Assembly (NCBI GenBank): GCA_040954595.2
Contig: CM082583.2
Coordinates: forward strand, 9,424,001 to 9,488,000
Direction: 5' to 3'
Source of the DNA: Balanoglossus misakiensis
Lineage: Eukaryota; Hemichordata
Length of the DNA: 64,000 nucleotides
Shown here: positions 39,701 through 50,965 of the stretch, piece by piece
Layout of the letters: every line of letters starts with the position of its first letter
Numbering within the stretch: position 1 is the first letter of the stretch
Made by a program: the position numbers and the translations under genes
Notes under the pieces: model-generated
The model's input: only the letters and a program-made list of their open reading frames with translations
Told to the model about the DNA's origin: nothing
Database searches by the model: none

Positions 39701-42700
39701 AATTATGAATTTTGAGGTTGAGATTCAAATTTGAGTGGTAACATTGAAATGTTGATATAATTTTTAACTATCTAAGCAACTTGAAGAAAAGTTTTCTGTC
39801 AAGAAGCTTCAAGATCAAGGATCAGCAGCTGGCTGTGATGCTCCGGATTCTTCTGGTTGCCATGAGGATCAAGAGCCAAGCACTAGTAACCATAGAGACA
39901 GTGAGAGTCAGCTGAGCCCCTGCAGCAGGCAAGAAAGGCAAGAAAAATTATCCACCTACCAAGTGAGTTTTTCCCTTTAGCTTGTTCTATGCTTTTTGTT
40001 TGTTGTTTCATTTGTTTTAGTGTATGATGCAATGAAATAATAAAATTTAATGTTTTTCACAGTTGGTTCCTGTGTCTCAGATGAGAAATATGTGAACATC
40101 ACATTCCTCAAACTTCTAAGAAAATTTATTTCATTCTGTTCATTGCAGGGAACCATTACAGCTGTAACAAATGCTGATGCTGGGATATATGAACTTGATA
40201 ACAGATTAAGGTACATGTATATGCCATAGTCAGCATGCCATAGTTTAGTTCAATCCTTTCTTTCCATGGTGGAACTGGACCAGTGTACATTAGAACAGGG
40301 GTGAACGGGTGAGAAATCATTAAGCTGCTTTTTCCTCTTGTGTGTTCATCTTTTTCATGCCTTTCTCTTACAACATCGATCCTGTGCCATTGTCCTTTTG
40401 CAGGTTATACATCTGTTTTCAGCCATGCGTCAGCAAAGGACGAGGGATGAGGGTCGGGACGAAGGTCAAAATCTACAACTGTCACTTCAAGTCATATAAG
40501 GAGGTAAAGTATCCCCTCAGAGAGAATTATGTAATGTGGTCGAAATATCATATTATTACTTTGCAGAGAACAGTGAGCTAGTATAAAAGAAATGTCTCAC
40601 TTAATTTTTTTTTCACTGACAGGTCCCGCGTTTGCGTCTGTGTTGCTGTACCCTCAGCTCAGTTGTCATCGTAGAATTCTCTCCTCTTGCTACTCCATAT
40701 CAGGTTAGTTACCATGGTTACGAATGTAGATTTTTACTGATGTATGGTTAGACACCTATTTTATCTCACTACTTTCAGAGATTTCAATATTCATACCCGA
40801 AAGATAAAAAACCCAGTATGACGTGTTTTTCTTGACTTCCATTTTTTTTTCTTCAGCCGTTCATTTGTAAGTCGAGTGTCTTCATCCATCTGTTGTTCTT
40901 GTATCATCTCAACGTTCCTCTCTATCAGTGGGTGGTAGATATAGCGGAGGACATGAAGTCGAAATTCCTGCCAGGTCATTTGAGGTGAGAAGTCTTTGGT
41001 GTACATGTAAACTGTTTTACAGCTCAAACACCCAGACATATAGGGCTAAGCTAACAGGAAGGGGTCTTATATGACTGGCAAAACTGTTGATAATGTGGAT
41101 TCTTCTTGATCTGTCAGAAAATTACGCAAACTACAAATTTTACGATTTTCACCCAGTCAGTGATCAATCTTTCTCTCCTCCTTACCTTTACAGTAACTCA
41201 ATCTTGATGGGTGTACAGTTCTCACGGCACAGATCGAGGTAATGCAACCCTTCAACCACTATACCCTGAAAAAAAATTTGAATTTCACCAACTAACATTT
41301 GAATCAGTTGATTCCTTTGCGATGCTAGACTTGAGGAAATAAGATATCCAGCTCCCAGAGTGCATTGTTCCAGTCATCCAAATGTCATAACCAATTCAGC
41401 ACGAGCACATCTTGTAGCCATCTTATCTTTTTCATTGTTTACAGCTCAAACAGAAAGCCTGTTGGTGTGTTCTACAGTTTACTTCGGCTCCCATCGCCAT
41501 CAACTCAGCAGATGTTACTGCCACAGTCGACTCGCAATATTTACAGGGAGTTCATAGATCCCATCCATCCGTGCCCCGTGACGGATACACAATCTTTGTC
41601 GGGGGTAAGTCTCAAGTCATGACACTGAAAACATATCAAGATAATTTCAAGGAATTAAGTAAAACACATACAGCAATATATTGCTAACTTACTACAGTAT
41701 GTTTGTAAATTTACCATGATGTTAGTTGGAAAATATTAATTGAATTTGCCACAACATCTGCATGTATCTCACAGTAGGATTATCATGTACTGAGCTCTCT
41801 CTTATCAGAAGCTATCAGTTTCACTGGTGTTGCGATAAATTGGTTATTTCTTTTCATCTGGCCTACTCCTAACATTGAACAATGTTCTATCATATTTTGC
41901 CATTTTCTGTGATCACAGACAAAGCCGTACGAAATTCCAACAATTGCCTATGTGAAGGACATCATTGAGAAAAAATCTTTCATTGCGGAGACCTGGCAGA
42001 TGCCCGAGGGCAAGACACCCTACAACAATAAAGCGCTGAACGAAGCAATGTATTGGAAACATCAAATATTTGAATCTAAGGATTTCAAGCCAGTCATGGT
42101 AATTAAGATATATGATGCAGTATTATGAGGTTATTACGGTGTTCAGTTTTGTATCTGCCATCCAATCGCATGCTACCTTATATAGGAATGAATTGATTCT
42201 GGATTATTGTGTTTGTCTTGCAGCTGCTGGTTGGATATCTGGAAGTGAACAGTCGCACTGGTTGTTTGCAGTTGGTCGACCAAACAGGGGGTATCGACTG
42301 TGTCATTGCGGACTACGACAATTTGCAGGATGTGCACTCCTGCACTGATAAGTGCCTCAACCCGACTATGAATATGGGCAGTTGCAATGTGCCTTTTCCA
42401 TGTCCGTATGCAAAGACTTGGTGTCGGGGTCAGTTGCTGCGACTGGACAAGTATCAGATCGTAAGCGAGCGTTTCGCCGCCACCCGCTTCCCGTCCGTTC
42501 AGGATGCCGGTGATCAGACGTACATCGAGAAGTCGCACATCCGATGCTACGTACAGTTTGCCATGTCTGACGCCGTCAGTTTGCACCGGAAAACAGGTCA
42601 ACATCGAAAGGCGCAGAAACGGAGGCAAGGCGACTCAGAGGCCGGCACTTCAGGAGAACAACGCTCTGAGGAGACGACCGATGTCGTTCAGCTGTTCACC

Positions 42701-45700
42701 GTCTCGCACAAAAACTCGCTCCATCTCAGTCAGGCCGCCAGAGCCAGAGCAGATGCGCAGACTCTAAAGTGTAACGTGGCTGTCACGTTTATCGGTGCGG
42801 CCCAGCTGGTACCGTCAGACAGAACGGTTGCTTGGAAGGACCTGACAGAGGGAGGTGGCACAGACAATGGAAGTGCGGACGGTCCGAGTCAAGCTGAAAC
42901 TGGAAATGAGGATGTGACCATTAGACAAGTGGTGTTGATTTTACAGCATGAAAGTACCAGGTGGTATCCCTTGCTAGAGATTGGTCAGATGTATGCGCTA
43001 ATAAAGCCAAGTTCAAAGGTGAGAAGTTCAAAGATGAAGTTCACCTAGTGACCCCAGAATACTGAATTCTGTGTTCAACTCAACTATGATGCATTTTTCT
43101 CCCTGACAGGATCTGTCGGCGTTTCAAACACGGCTACCATCAGCAGCATTACAAAGAGCTGTCCAGATGACCGACTGCCAAACTGGTTTCCCTATCACTG
43201 CCGACATGGTCATTATGCCAGCTGTAGGGGCCTCAGTACTCAGGCAGGCGGATCCGAATGCAGTTACAAAATTAGCATCTCAGGTGAGAATATGTCTACT
43301 TCTTAATCCTTCATCCTTTAAGCCTCTGTGGTGCAGGGTATTTCCTCATTACTTTCAAGAATTAGCTTTAAACTCATAAGGTGTACCTTTTTTGTCTGTA
43401 CATTACAGATCTATGTCATGTCTGCCAGTGAGAAACAGACCAGCGAGAAAGTATTGACTAGAATGAAAGGCAAACTGGAACACAGAATTCAGACAGTTCA
43501 AGAGGTCATGGGCTCCAGGTATGTAATCAACTGTTTTCCTAACTCCAGAACTGTCAACCAAATTTTCTACCAGGTTCAAAATAAGGTACATGTATTGCAT
43601 TTTACACCATGGTGTTTTTTTCACTATTTTAAATTTCAGGGTTTCATCAGGTTCCCCCAGTCAAGTATCCATCAGATGTCGAGTGGTTTCTCGTTCTTTC
43701 TACCACCCTGATAGCAAATTCAGAAGTAGGATGGTCACTGATGCTGATTCAGAACTACAGAAAGTCAAATCGTATGGTGAGTGTTTCAATCGTAAGGAAA
43801 AAATCATATCTGAACCTTAAAGAACATGGCAGATGCCTCAGAAAGATCAACCAATCTTTTGTAACTCTTTCACAGGTGTCTCCACGTTGAATAACAAAGC
43901 TGTCCGTCTGCTGGTTTGTGATTTGTCCTCTCCTGACCAATTATTCATCTATCTTGACTTGGACAACATTTCGTACCCATTGGCACTTTTACCAGAAGCA
44001 GTCGTCACTTTTAGGTAAATATACCGGCTCCATATCAGTAGAAGATATTTCAGATACTCGTGAGAAGACATTTGAATTTAACCTATAATTATGTATCATT
44101 TAAACCCACTATTGTTTGGTCCAAATTCAATCCCTTCTAAATGTACTTTTTTCTTTTAATGTGCCAGATACCTCAATAAATTTTCATCCAGGAAATCAAA
44201 CATCTACTGCCAGTTTGTTGCTAACTCTTCAGTGACGGTTGAGAAATTCCCATCACCAACAATCCAACTAAACAGGTGAGTTGGATGTACACAGACAGTT
44301 ATTTGCTGAGTTGATGTCCAAAATATTAGGCAGTTCTTGTGTTTTCCATACGTCAACAACATCCACCAGTAGATATTTAAATTGTAGTTTTGTCATGTAC
44401 AGCAGGGACAATCTTCCAGGGTCTACGGCCACAGACAGCAGAGACACCTGTGGCCTCGACAAATTACGACAGCGTTATCTCTGTGAATACGTACAACAAC
44501 AGCAGCAACGTGGCACTGGCAGAGTCCATCAGATAGTCTCAAGAATACATGCCCAGATTGTCACGGTGCTGAATGTCAGTCTAAGGTAATATGTTGTTTT
44601 TTAAAGCCCCGGTAATTCTAACCATTTATTTTTAGTATTTTTCTCTCATGTATCAACTCCTGTTTCTTGTTCTTCTCTGGATGGAATCTTTGTAAGATTT
44701 TCATCTCTGATTTCCTCCCCAGATACTCCTGCACCGGATGCGGCTCCGCATTTCAAGGTGGTTTCTGTAGAAACCCCAACAACAGGTGCTCATCCACATC
44801 AGCGCATTTTGAGACCAAGGCGAGGTGAGTGCAGTTTTAATGAAAAAAAATGAGTGGAAACTGTGGTTGCTTTCAAATGGCTGGTGAAGAAATAACATGT
44901 CGTAACTTTATTTTGTTTGCAGTTTCATAATCGAAGATGGTACATTTGAAGCACGTGCCCACTGCAATTCTGATCAGGTGGCCTCACTGCTTAACCTTTC
45001 ACCTCTGCAGTGGCAAAGGTTACAGGATCACGTCTACCAATCAGGAGAGGTTGTGTACAGATGCAGGGGCAATGAGTGTAGCACTGTAAGTGATGATGGA
45101 TCAGGAAAGATTTAATGGGTGTTTTTGCCATCTTGGTGAGGCCAATCCATCGCCATTGTCAGACAAAATATCCCACAATTAAGTTGTCTGGCAAAGTATA
45201 AAGTAATAAACACTTACCACCAACAAAATCTGAGGTTGCTTGTTAACTACACTGCATACTTGTGTGACAAGTTGCAACACACAAGTTTCAGTTTACGTTT
45301 TCCATTGTAATTTTAGGAAAGTGAGCATTATGGCAGGATGAATCCAGCAGAGAGAGTGCTACAGAAGTTGTGTACAAGTCAGCTCGTCTGTCGATCTGCC
45401 ATTTTGTACTGTAAACAGTTCCAACAGAATGACAAGACGGGTGGGAGATTTGGTCAAAGCAACAGTGGTAAGTAGTTCAATCTAATAGTAGTAGTTGGAT
45501 TATTGTCTCAGATGTGAAGCTGTCCAGTTATCGATAAGGACCATCATTTTTCTAACATGTAAAAAAACATGATTATTTAAACTTCATACATTGTCTGTCT
45601 CTTCTCTGTAGACTACCAGATCCGAACTTGTGAAATTGGCAGGAAACAGTTCCAGACGAAATACCTACCTCAGTTAAACCTGTTTTGTGTTTCACTGAAA

Positions 45701-45754
45701 TCAATGGATTACAAGGAGGTGTGCCAGAAGCTGATGTCAGAGATTTCATCATAA
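36775..45754 (+). CDS. CTC1: CST complex subunit CTC1 (telomere maintenance)
   Basis: Twenty-nine exons, all joining in frame, give 4161 bp and 1386 residues (human CTC1 is about 1217). Exons: 36775-36828, 37329-37446, 37619-37786, 38035-38171, 38304-38382, 38529-38664, 38847-38912, 39093-39168, 39303-39389, 39564-39656, 39777-39962, 40149-40210, 40404-40503, 40623-40703, 40857-40984, 41194-41238, 41445-41604, 41919-42098, 42224-43018, 43110-43283, 43409-43518, 43640-43776, 43876-44014, 44168-44275, 44403-44585, 44723-44824, 44923-45085, 45317-45467, 45612-45754. CTC1 with STN1 and TEN1 binds single-stranded telomeric DNA and brings in polymerase alpha-primase. Family matches: ITYSIMSVKTL, CRFLHVDVKWLD, GTITAVTNADAGIYELD, LLVGYLEVNSRTGCLQLVDQ (OB fold, about 654-730), LFIYLDLDNISYPLALLPEA, and a C-x2-C-x8-C-x6-C zinc ribbon at C1204, C1207, C1216, C1223. 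Extra length lies in a Ser/Gln-rich insert (about 355-400) and exon 19. The first exon is the least certain. Confidence 0.93.
37252..37292 (+). repeat. (TG)n(CTGT)n microsatellite in CTC1 intron 1
   Basis: About twelve TG units followed by four CTGT units, lying 40-75 bp before the exon 2 acceptor. The TG tract is near the branch-point zone and could affect splicing if its length varies. Confidence 0.85.
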
Positions 45755-46050
45755 CCAACAAACAGAAACACTGTGTCATATTGTTACATGTATGCTGGAC
45801 TTCTAACCAAAAGAAGAAAGTGTTGCATCACTTTTAAAGCGTTTGATACTGCTCATTTTACTATAGATTACTGAAATTAGGAAACTTGTTATAGCAGTGC
45901 CATATGGCAGAGGGCTTTATTGACATTGTTACAAGAAGTCCTGTTAAAGTTTCATCCAGCTATGTCAAAAGTAAACGGCCAGTCACTCAGGGAGATAACA
46001 AGTGATCTGGCAATGTATATACAGCTGATAGTTGGACTCAGAAGGAACCC

Positions 46051-46125
46051 TACCACAACCCACTTTTTCACTGTTTTCGCAGAAACCCAAGGAAAAGCCA
46101 AGCCGTCGCCAAAGCGTTGCTAGGA
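46051..46125 (+). pseudogene. Orphan duplicate of intron 2/exon 3 junction of basic protein gene A
   Basis: This 75-bp stretch matches 47322-47395 almost base for base: TACCACAACCCACTTTTTCA, then CTGTTTTCGCAG, then the start of exon 3 through GCGTTGCTAGGA. It differs by a few substitutions and small indels, one of which (AAACCCAAGG versus AAACCAAAGG) is in the exon part. Similarity stops abruptly on both sides. It sits downstream of the CTC1 stop and before its likely poly(A) signal at 46189, so it is probably transcribed within the CTC1 3'UTR. It is a remnant of partial duplication of the neighbouring gene. Confidence 0.85.
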
Positions 46126-46188
46126 CAACAAATGTGTAAATAACGTTGCTGAGTAGTGGCCGGAATTGAAGCCATGCTCATTTCAGTG

Positions 46189-46194
46189 AATAAA
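46189..46194 (+). terminator. Likely CTC1 poly(A) signal
   Basis: AATAAA in GTGAATAAAACTGG, 435 bp beyond the CTC1 stop. A GT-rich stretch (GGCTGTGGTGTTGTGTCC) follows at 46241-46258, as expected for a downstream element. Confidence 0.55.
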
Positions 46195-46765
46195 ACTGGA
46201 AAGATGTTTTCAACCCTGTTTCTTTGTTCGAGCCCCGGCATGGCTGTGGTGTTGTGTCCATTGGCAAGTCACTTTGCTTCACATTGAAGCTATATGAGGT
46301 GTCCAAAATCACGAATCTTGCTGGTATTATGACTCAATTATAAACATTGGAGAGAATATTTCCCCGACGTCACAGTTGAGGTGGAAGTACAGAGCGCCCT
46401 CACATGAAACGACTGTAGCTTACAGTCTAAGATGACTATTGTGTAGTTTTCTTGGCTATATTGCATGTCATAAGAGTCGATCCAATTTGTTATCGAACGT
46501 CAAGGTTCTTCGCGTTCGTACAAAATCTCGTGCGGTATGGACGAGATTGAACATCCGGGCACACGCACCTGGACCAACCCACCACGCAAGTAGTCCAAAA
46601 ATATGTACCGAATTTAGTTACGTGTATCAATTTATCTGGGTATTTTATTTGTAGATGCCTAAACCAAGCATTCACCATGATTTTCAATCAAATTTTAAGT
46701 TTTATCAAGCAGTGAATACGGAAAAGATTTCAAGAGGGAAATATGCTACGTCTACCACGTAGGCC

Positions 46766-46777
46766 TACGTCACAATA
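46766..46777 (+). promoter_or_regulatory. CRE-like promoter motif of basic protein gene A
   Basis: TACGTCACAATA, 137 bp upstream of the start codon. The identical 12-mer occurs at the same relative place before gene B (47978-47989). A nearby CACGT (46756-46760) and a TATAA (46850-46854) complete a compact promoter. TACGTCA is a CREB/CREM/ATF site; in mammals CREM drives spermatid genes, but that role here is speculation. Confidence 0.6.
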
Positions 46778-46913
46778 TCCATTATGCGGAAACCACGAAC
46801 TTTGTCGAACTTTCTATGCCCTATGAAGTGTCGCTAAAACAACTGCGCCTATAACTGTTAGGCACAGATCTAGAGAAAAAATTGACCTACGATAAATTCT
46901 TGGTGATAGCATC

Positions 46914-47571
46914 ATGGTTAATACCGTTGCCAAGGGTAAGTTTGCCGTAGGAAAGTCAAAACGTGTGTATTCTCTGCCTGGTTTGATTCGCATTACTTAG
47001 TGTATCTCATTTGAGGATCGTTATTTTTTCTTGACAAAAAAACAGCCTCTGACAAAACAACACCAACGAAGAAATCTAAACCAAGACGCGTGACACCAGT
47101 GAAAATTGCCCGCGTAAAATCTGCAAAGTCTGCGCAAAGAAAGGCCAGTATTCGTGTACGACGAGGCTCCGTCAGCTCAAAACGCCGCCTCAGTTTTGGC
47201 AAGGCAAACGCATCGACCAAGAAAGCCAAAAGAGTAAGAAGTACTTCAAGACCGGTGGTAAGACTCGACATTTCGCCGCGTTGTAATTTGATGCACTTTT
47301 TCTGTAAACTTCTTTTGAGTTTACCACAACCCACTTTTCACTGTTCTCGCAGAAACCAAAGGAAAAGCCAGGCCGTCGCCAAAGCGTTGCTAGGAGAGGG
47401 TCTGTTCGTCGCCCAGTCACTAGTGCAGCTAAGGCATCCAGGAACGCCGCCATATCCAAGGCAACCATGGGCAAATTAATGAAAAGTTTGAAGAGACAAC
47501 TTGCCAAGCAATCCGGTGTAGCAAACAAGATGACATTGAGAAGTGGCAAAGTCAAGATCACTCGGGTTTAG
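46914..47571 (+). CDS. Small basic protein A, protamine-like or linker-histone-tail-like
   Basis: Exons 46914-46935, 47046-47257 and 47353-47571 (GT-AG) give 150 residues, extremely rich in Lys, Arg, Ser, Ala and Val and poor in acidic residues. There is no winged-helix globular H1 domain and no histone fold that I can see. Two copies of a repeat related to RRxSVRRGS are present: RKASIRVRRGS (39-49) and RRQSVARRGS (86-95). The Ser in RRxS fits basophilic kinase (PKA-type) sites. A less basic C-terminal segment (about 110-150, MGKLMKSLKRQLAKQSG) could form a helix. The composition suggests a DNA-compacting nuclear protein such as a sperm nuclear basic protein, by analogy only. Gene B lies 0.5 kb downstream with the same three-exon layout and intron phases 1 and 0. 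Poly(A) signal AATAAA at 47649. An alternative donor three bases earlier would drop one Val. Confidence 0.8.
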
Positions 47572-47648
47572 AACGTCCAAGATTTTCCGCTGGTCGAAAT
47601 AGGAAAGAGTTTGTCGCTACGCAATGTACATGCTCAGATGGATATTAT

Positions 47649-47654
47649 AATAAA
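47649..47654 (+). terminator. Poly(A) signal of basic protein gene A
   Basis: AATAAA in ATTATAATAAACGC, 78 bp past the stop codon. Confidence 0.7.
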
Positions 47655-47977
47655 CGCAAGTCAAACTGGGCTTCCCATAAACTTTATTGTCATTCTGGCC
47701 TTTACTTCAGTCGCCACAGATTAGTTAAAGACGTACAAATAAATGAAAAACTCGATTCATATGAATTTTATTGCGCGTATAACAATCGCCAGTTTCGGCC
47801 AATTTTATCGAGAATAAATGAAGGGCCACGTTGGCCAAAGTTTCAACGTGGTTTTTACTTTTCTTCTGAAGTTACCAACAATTCCTCATCTCAGTGAAGT
47901 TTGTCAAATTGCAATTCGCTTCTGTGCAACGCCGGATTTCAGCGCAGCGGCGAGATGGAGTCACGTGGTACGTTTCT

Positions 47978-47989
47978 TACGTCACAATA
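47978..47989 (+). promoter_or_regulatory. CRE-like promoter motif of basic protein gene B
   Basis: TACGTCACAATA, 112 bp upstream of the start codon, identical to the motif before gene A. An E-box-like TCACGTGG lies 10-15 bp further upstream (47961-47968). No clear TATA box. Confidence 0.6.
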
Positions 47990-48101
47990 CTATTGTCAAA
48001 ACTTCGCTCCAGACTTGATCCCACTCCGGAGAAAGTTGTCTAGAAAGTGCTCTCACAAATTGCATACGTGTTTTGTGTCTATACTATCAGTGTGAGCGAT
48101 T

Positions 48102-48797
48102 ATGGGGGCCGTGAGAAGGTCTTCTGTTCGCCGTGGTAGCAGAAGCTACGGAACTGCTACTGTTTTCAGGCACATTGTTGCTGTTGTCAAAGGTGCGTAC
48201 TTTCCACTGATCATTTCTCGTCAACGGAGAGAATCAAGCATGAATTTGATTTTTAATACATTTTTTTGGTTATTAAATAATTGCTTATCTATTTTCTTTA
48301 GCCGCCAAGAAGTTCTCGGCCAAGAAATCTGCGCCAAAAAGTGGAAGCGACGCGAAAAAATCTCGCGGATATCCAGTTAAAAAGTCTCGCGCAATGGCTG
48401 CGATCGCGAGACCTGTGCAGAGGAGAGCCAGTGTGCGCCGTGGATCCGTCAGTGCAAGACGTCGCTCCGCTACCATCCGAAGAGGCTCAAAAGCTACGTA
48501 TCAGGTTTGTCCCAGTGATAATTTAATAAAACTTTAGGGACTCGATTTTTTCTGGTATCTTTGAAATGCACGCCAAACTGTCCGCAAACTACACTGTTCT
48601 TGTTCATTTTTCAAACATTGGACCATAATATATCTGTGTGGTGTTGTATTTTTCCGTCGGGCATTCTGTATTAGTAGATTGAAGCAGATCACAATAATGT
48701 ATGATGTTAATATTTTTCTTTATTTCAGAAATTAAAGGCAGCCCCGAAGCCACGTCGTCGTCGCACCAGCATCAGAAGAGCTTCTCTTCGCCAGTAA
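48102..48797 (+). CDS. Small basic protein B, paralogue of A
   Basis: Exons 48102-48192, 48302-48504 and 48729-48797 give 120 residues, mostly Arg, Lys, Ser, Ala and Val with a single Asp and no Glu. Four copies of the repeat are visible: RRSSVRRGS (5-13), RRASVRRGS (71-79), RRSATIRRGS (84-93) and RRTSIRRAS (109-117, within a run RRRRTS). The middle (31-60) is Lys/Ala/Ser-rich, like a linker-histone tail. Intron phases 1 then 0 equal those of gene A, so the two are tandem duplicates. The N terminus differs: B has repeats in exon 1, where A has only seven residues. Likely role: binding and compacting DNA, with Ser phosphorylation tuning charge. This is inferred from composition. ATTAAA at 48849 is the best poly(A) signal; the convergent sulfotransferase stop is only about 100 bp away. 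Confidence 0.78.
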
Positions 48798-48900
48798 AGT
48801 TTTTCTGGTCACCGAATATTGAACAAATATCTGCTGGTCAGAATCAATATTAAAAATACAAACAAAAAGTTTTTCGTGTTTATAGACTTTCCGTCACATC

Positions 48901-50520
48901 TTAAACCCACACAAAGGTCTGATTCAAAAGTTCTGCCACCTGTTGATTGTAGGGGCGATAAAAGTCACGAACTTTTTCCAAAACGCTTGTTTCTATCTCC
49001 GGGTGCTTTCGACCTTTATTTGACCCCAAGCAGTGCATCGGGAACGAAATCTTGGAGCAGTACTTTCCTTTATTCGTGTCCATGTAAAATTGCCATCCCT
49101 CGAAAAACCTCGGAAGGCCCAAGAACTTCTCGGCTCGTATGAGCGTCGAGACTGGGTTCGATTGTTTGAAACTCGTGCCGTCGACGACAAAGATTTCAGG
49201 GAAATATTTGAGCCAGCGCTTGGCATGCTTCACATAGACTCCTGTGTCAATGAGTTCGTTACTTTCGTCGACGGTACCGTCTTTGCGCAGCACCGACGCA
49301 GCGAATGTATCTTCGATTTTGTAAAAACCCGTCGTCTTGTTTAGTTCAGCCTCGTGCACGTAGTCTGAAATGGCCCTTCCAACCGGATCACACAAAATCA
49401 GTATAATTTTGGTTTCAGGTGATATCTCATTGTATATCCTTTCGGGGGCGTTTTCGGGAGAGACAAAGTACTTCGGAGTTGTTTCCATGGTTATCTGAAC
49501 TTTGGTTGAGTATGGCATCTTTCGACGGTACCACTCGAGACTGTGGTTGGGATTTTCGTCAAAGAAGTGTTTCTCTGCTGTCACCGCGGCGATCAGTGGG
49601 TGAGTGCTGAGCCACAATGTGAGGGCGGTAGTCCCGCATTTCTTGGCTCCGATAACGATGACCTGCGGTAACGTCTGCTCGCAGTCCCTTCTTTTCAGAC
49701 CCATTGGCTTCCGCAAACCCCACTGTTTACTTTTCTCGTCGAGCCAATAGCAAGTCTTGCGATAAACTTCGTATACTTGACGAAATATTTCTCCCAACGT
49801 CCCATTCTTCAAGAATATGTTCGTGTCACCTGTTGTTGTGTCCCCAACATGTAAATCAGTATGCAAATTTTCAATATTATGCAAATTTCCCTGGGTATCT
49901 CTCTTAAAGTCGGTTGTGCTGAGGACGATACGTTGCGCTCTGTCCAGCAATTGGTCACTTGTCTGCGATTCTTGGTGAAATGTTGAGATGACGATAATGA
50001 CACAAATCACCATCACAAGTATAACTGGAAGTGATAATCCTCGCCTCCCTGAAAAATAATCAAAACGAAGAAGAAAAATATTGCTGAATGATACTTTTGT
50101 TATTTTGCAGCAGAATGGATGGACGTGTACACGCTGCATCATCTTTACAGGTGTATTCAAATGCAAAGTTTATTACGTAACAATGACAACAGAAGTCAAC
50201 CAGACGCAAAACCATAGACAGTTCTGTATGTGCATGGTCTGTGTAAAAACATATATCAGTAGAAGAAATTTAACGAATGAAAGGTAAACTAGGCTGTCAA
50301 AAGAGATTAAATACCTGCTAAATTCTATAGAGCTCAAGTGTAAAACGGTGCTTATGTTTTAGATGCCATTTGACAAGAGAAAATAATGACAGGTGGGCTA
50401 TTAAACCTGATGTGTGTTATCATGGACGTGACATTGCAGAAAAGTGTATAAACTGTACCTACCTTCCGAGTTGCACAAAAAATTCATCAGATTCAGAAAC
50501 GACTGTTTCTGTAGCCTCAT
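48901..50520 (-). CDS. Heparan sulfate glucosamine 3-O-sulfotransferase-like protein
   Basis: Two exons on the minus strand, 50520-50463 and 50048-48901, join in phase 1 to give 401 residues. It is a type II Golgi protein: a short cytosolic tail, a membrane anchor at about 23-41 (LSLPVILVMVICVIIVIS), a stem, and a sulfotransferase domain from about 148. The family moves sulfate from PAPS to the 3-OH of glucosamine in heparan sulfate. Visible features: 5'-phosphosulfate loop GAKKCGTTAL (153-162), catalytic Glu in EKHFFDENP (E178), METTPKYF, WLKYFP, the disulfide pair KYCSK...HCLGSNKG, and KGRKHPE. In the 3'-phosphate motif the usual Arg of RDPxxRAxSDY is Cys (C239, codon TGT) while S247 is kept. 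The gene is convergent with basic gene B. NDST and other Sulfotransfer_1 members are less similar. The first exon rests on one donor and one ATG and is less certain. Confidence 0.88.
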
Positions 50521-50962
50521 CTTGCCGGGAAGATTGTCCGCGCCGTTCGATAACTTTTGATTTCAGACGACCGAGAGGGTCAAAATACAAATGCGATCGG
50601 CAAGTGATCTTGAAGAATGAAGGGAATAAGGCGTCATGGGCGAGTTGTTTCAGTTCGCGTTTATAATTGTAAGCGAAAATCCGGAAATTACTGAGGGGTA
50701 TGAAGGTATTACATCGGCTGAGGAATCCATAGATAATATTTATCGAATCGGGAACAATCCAGTTATGGTGGAAATGTAGAAAATCGCCGTCTGGCAGGTT
50801 GAGATGGTCAGTGAAGGTACATTTCATAGCCACCACCTTAATCCAAGATGGCGGTCTATATACAATTGTAATTGTCATCACTTTCATTGTTACTGTTATG
50901 CAATAGCTTTCATGAGGAGAACTATAATAGACTTCATGCGACAAACTGTTAAAGTGTATGCG

Positions 50963-50965
<3 letters not shown>

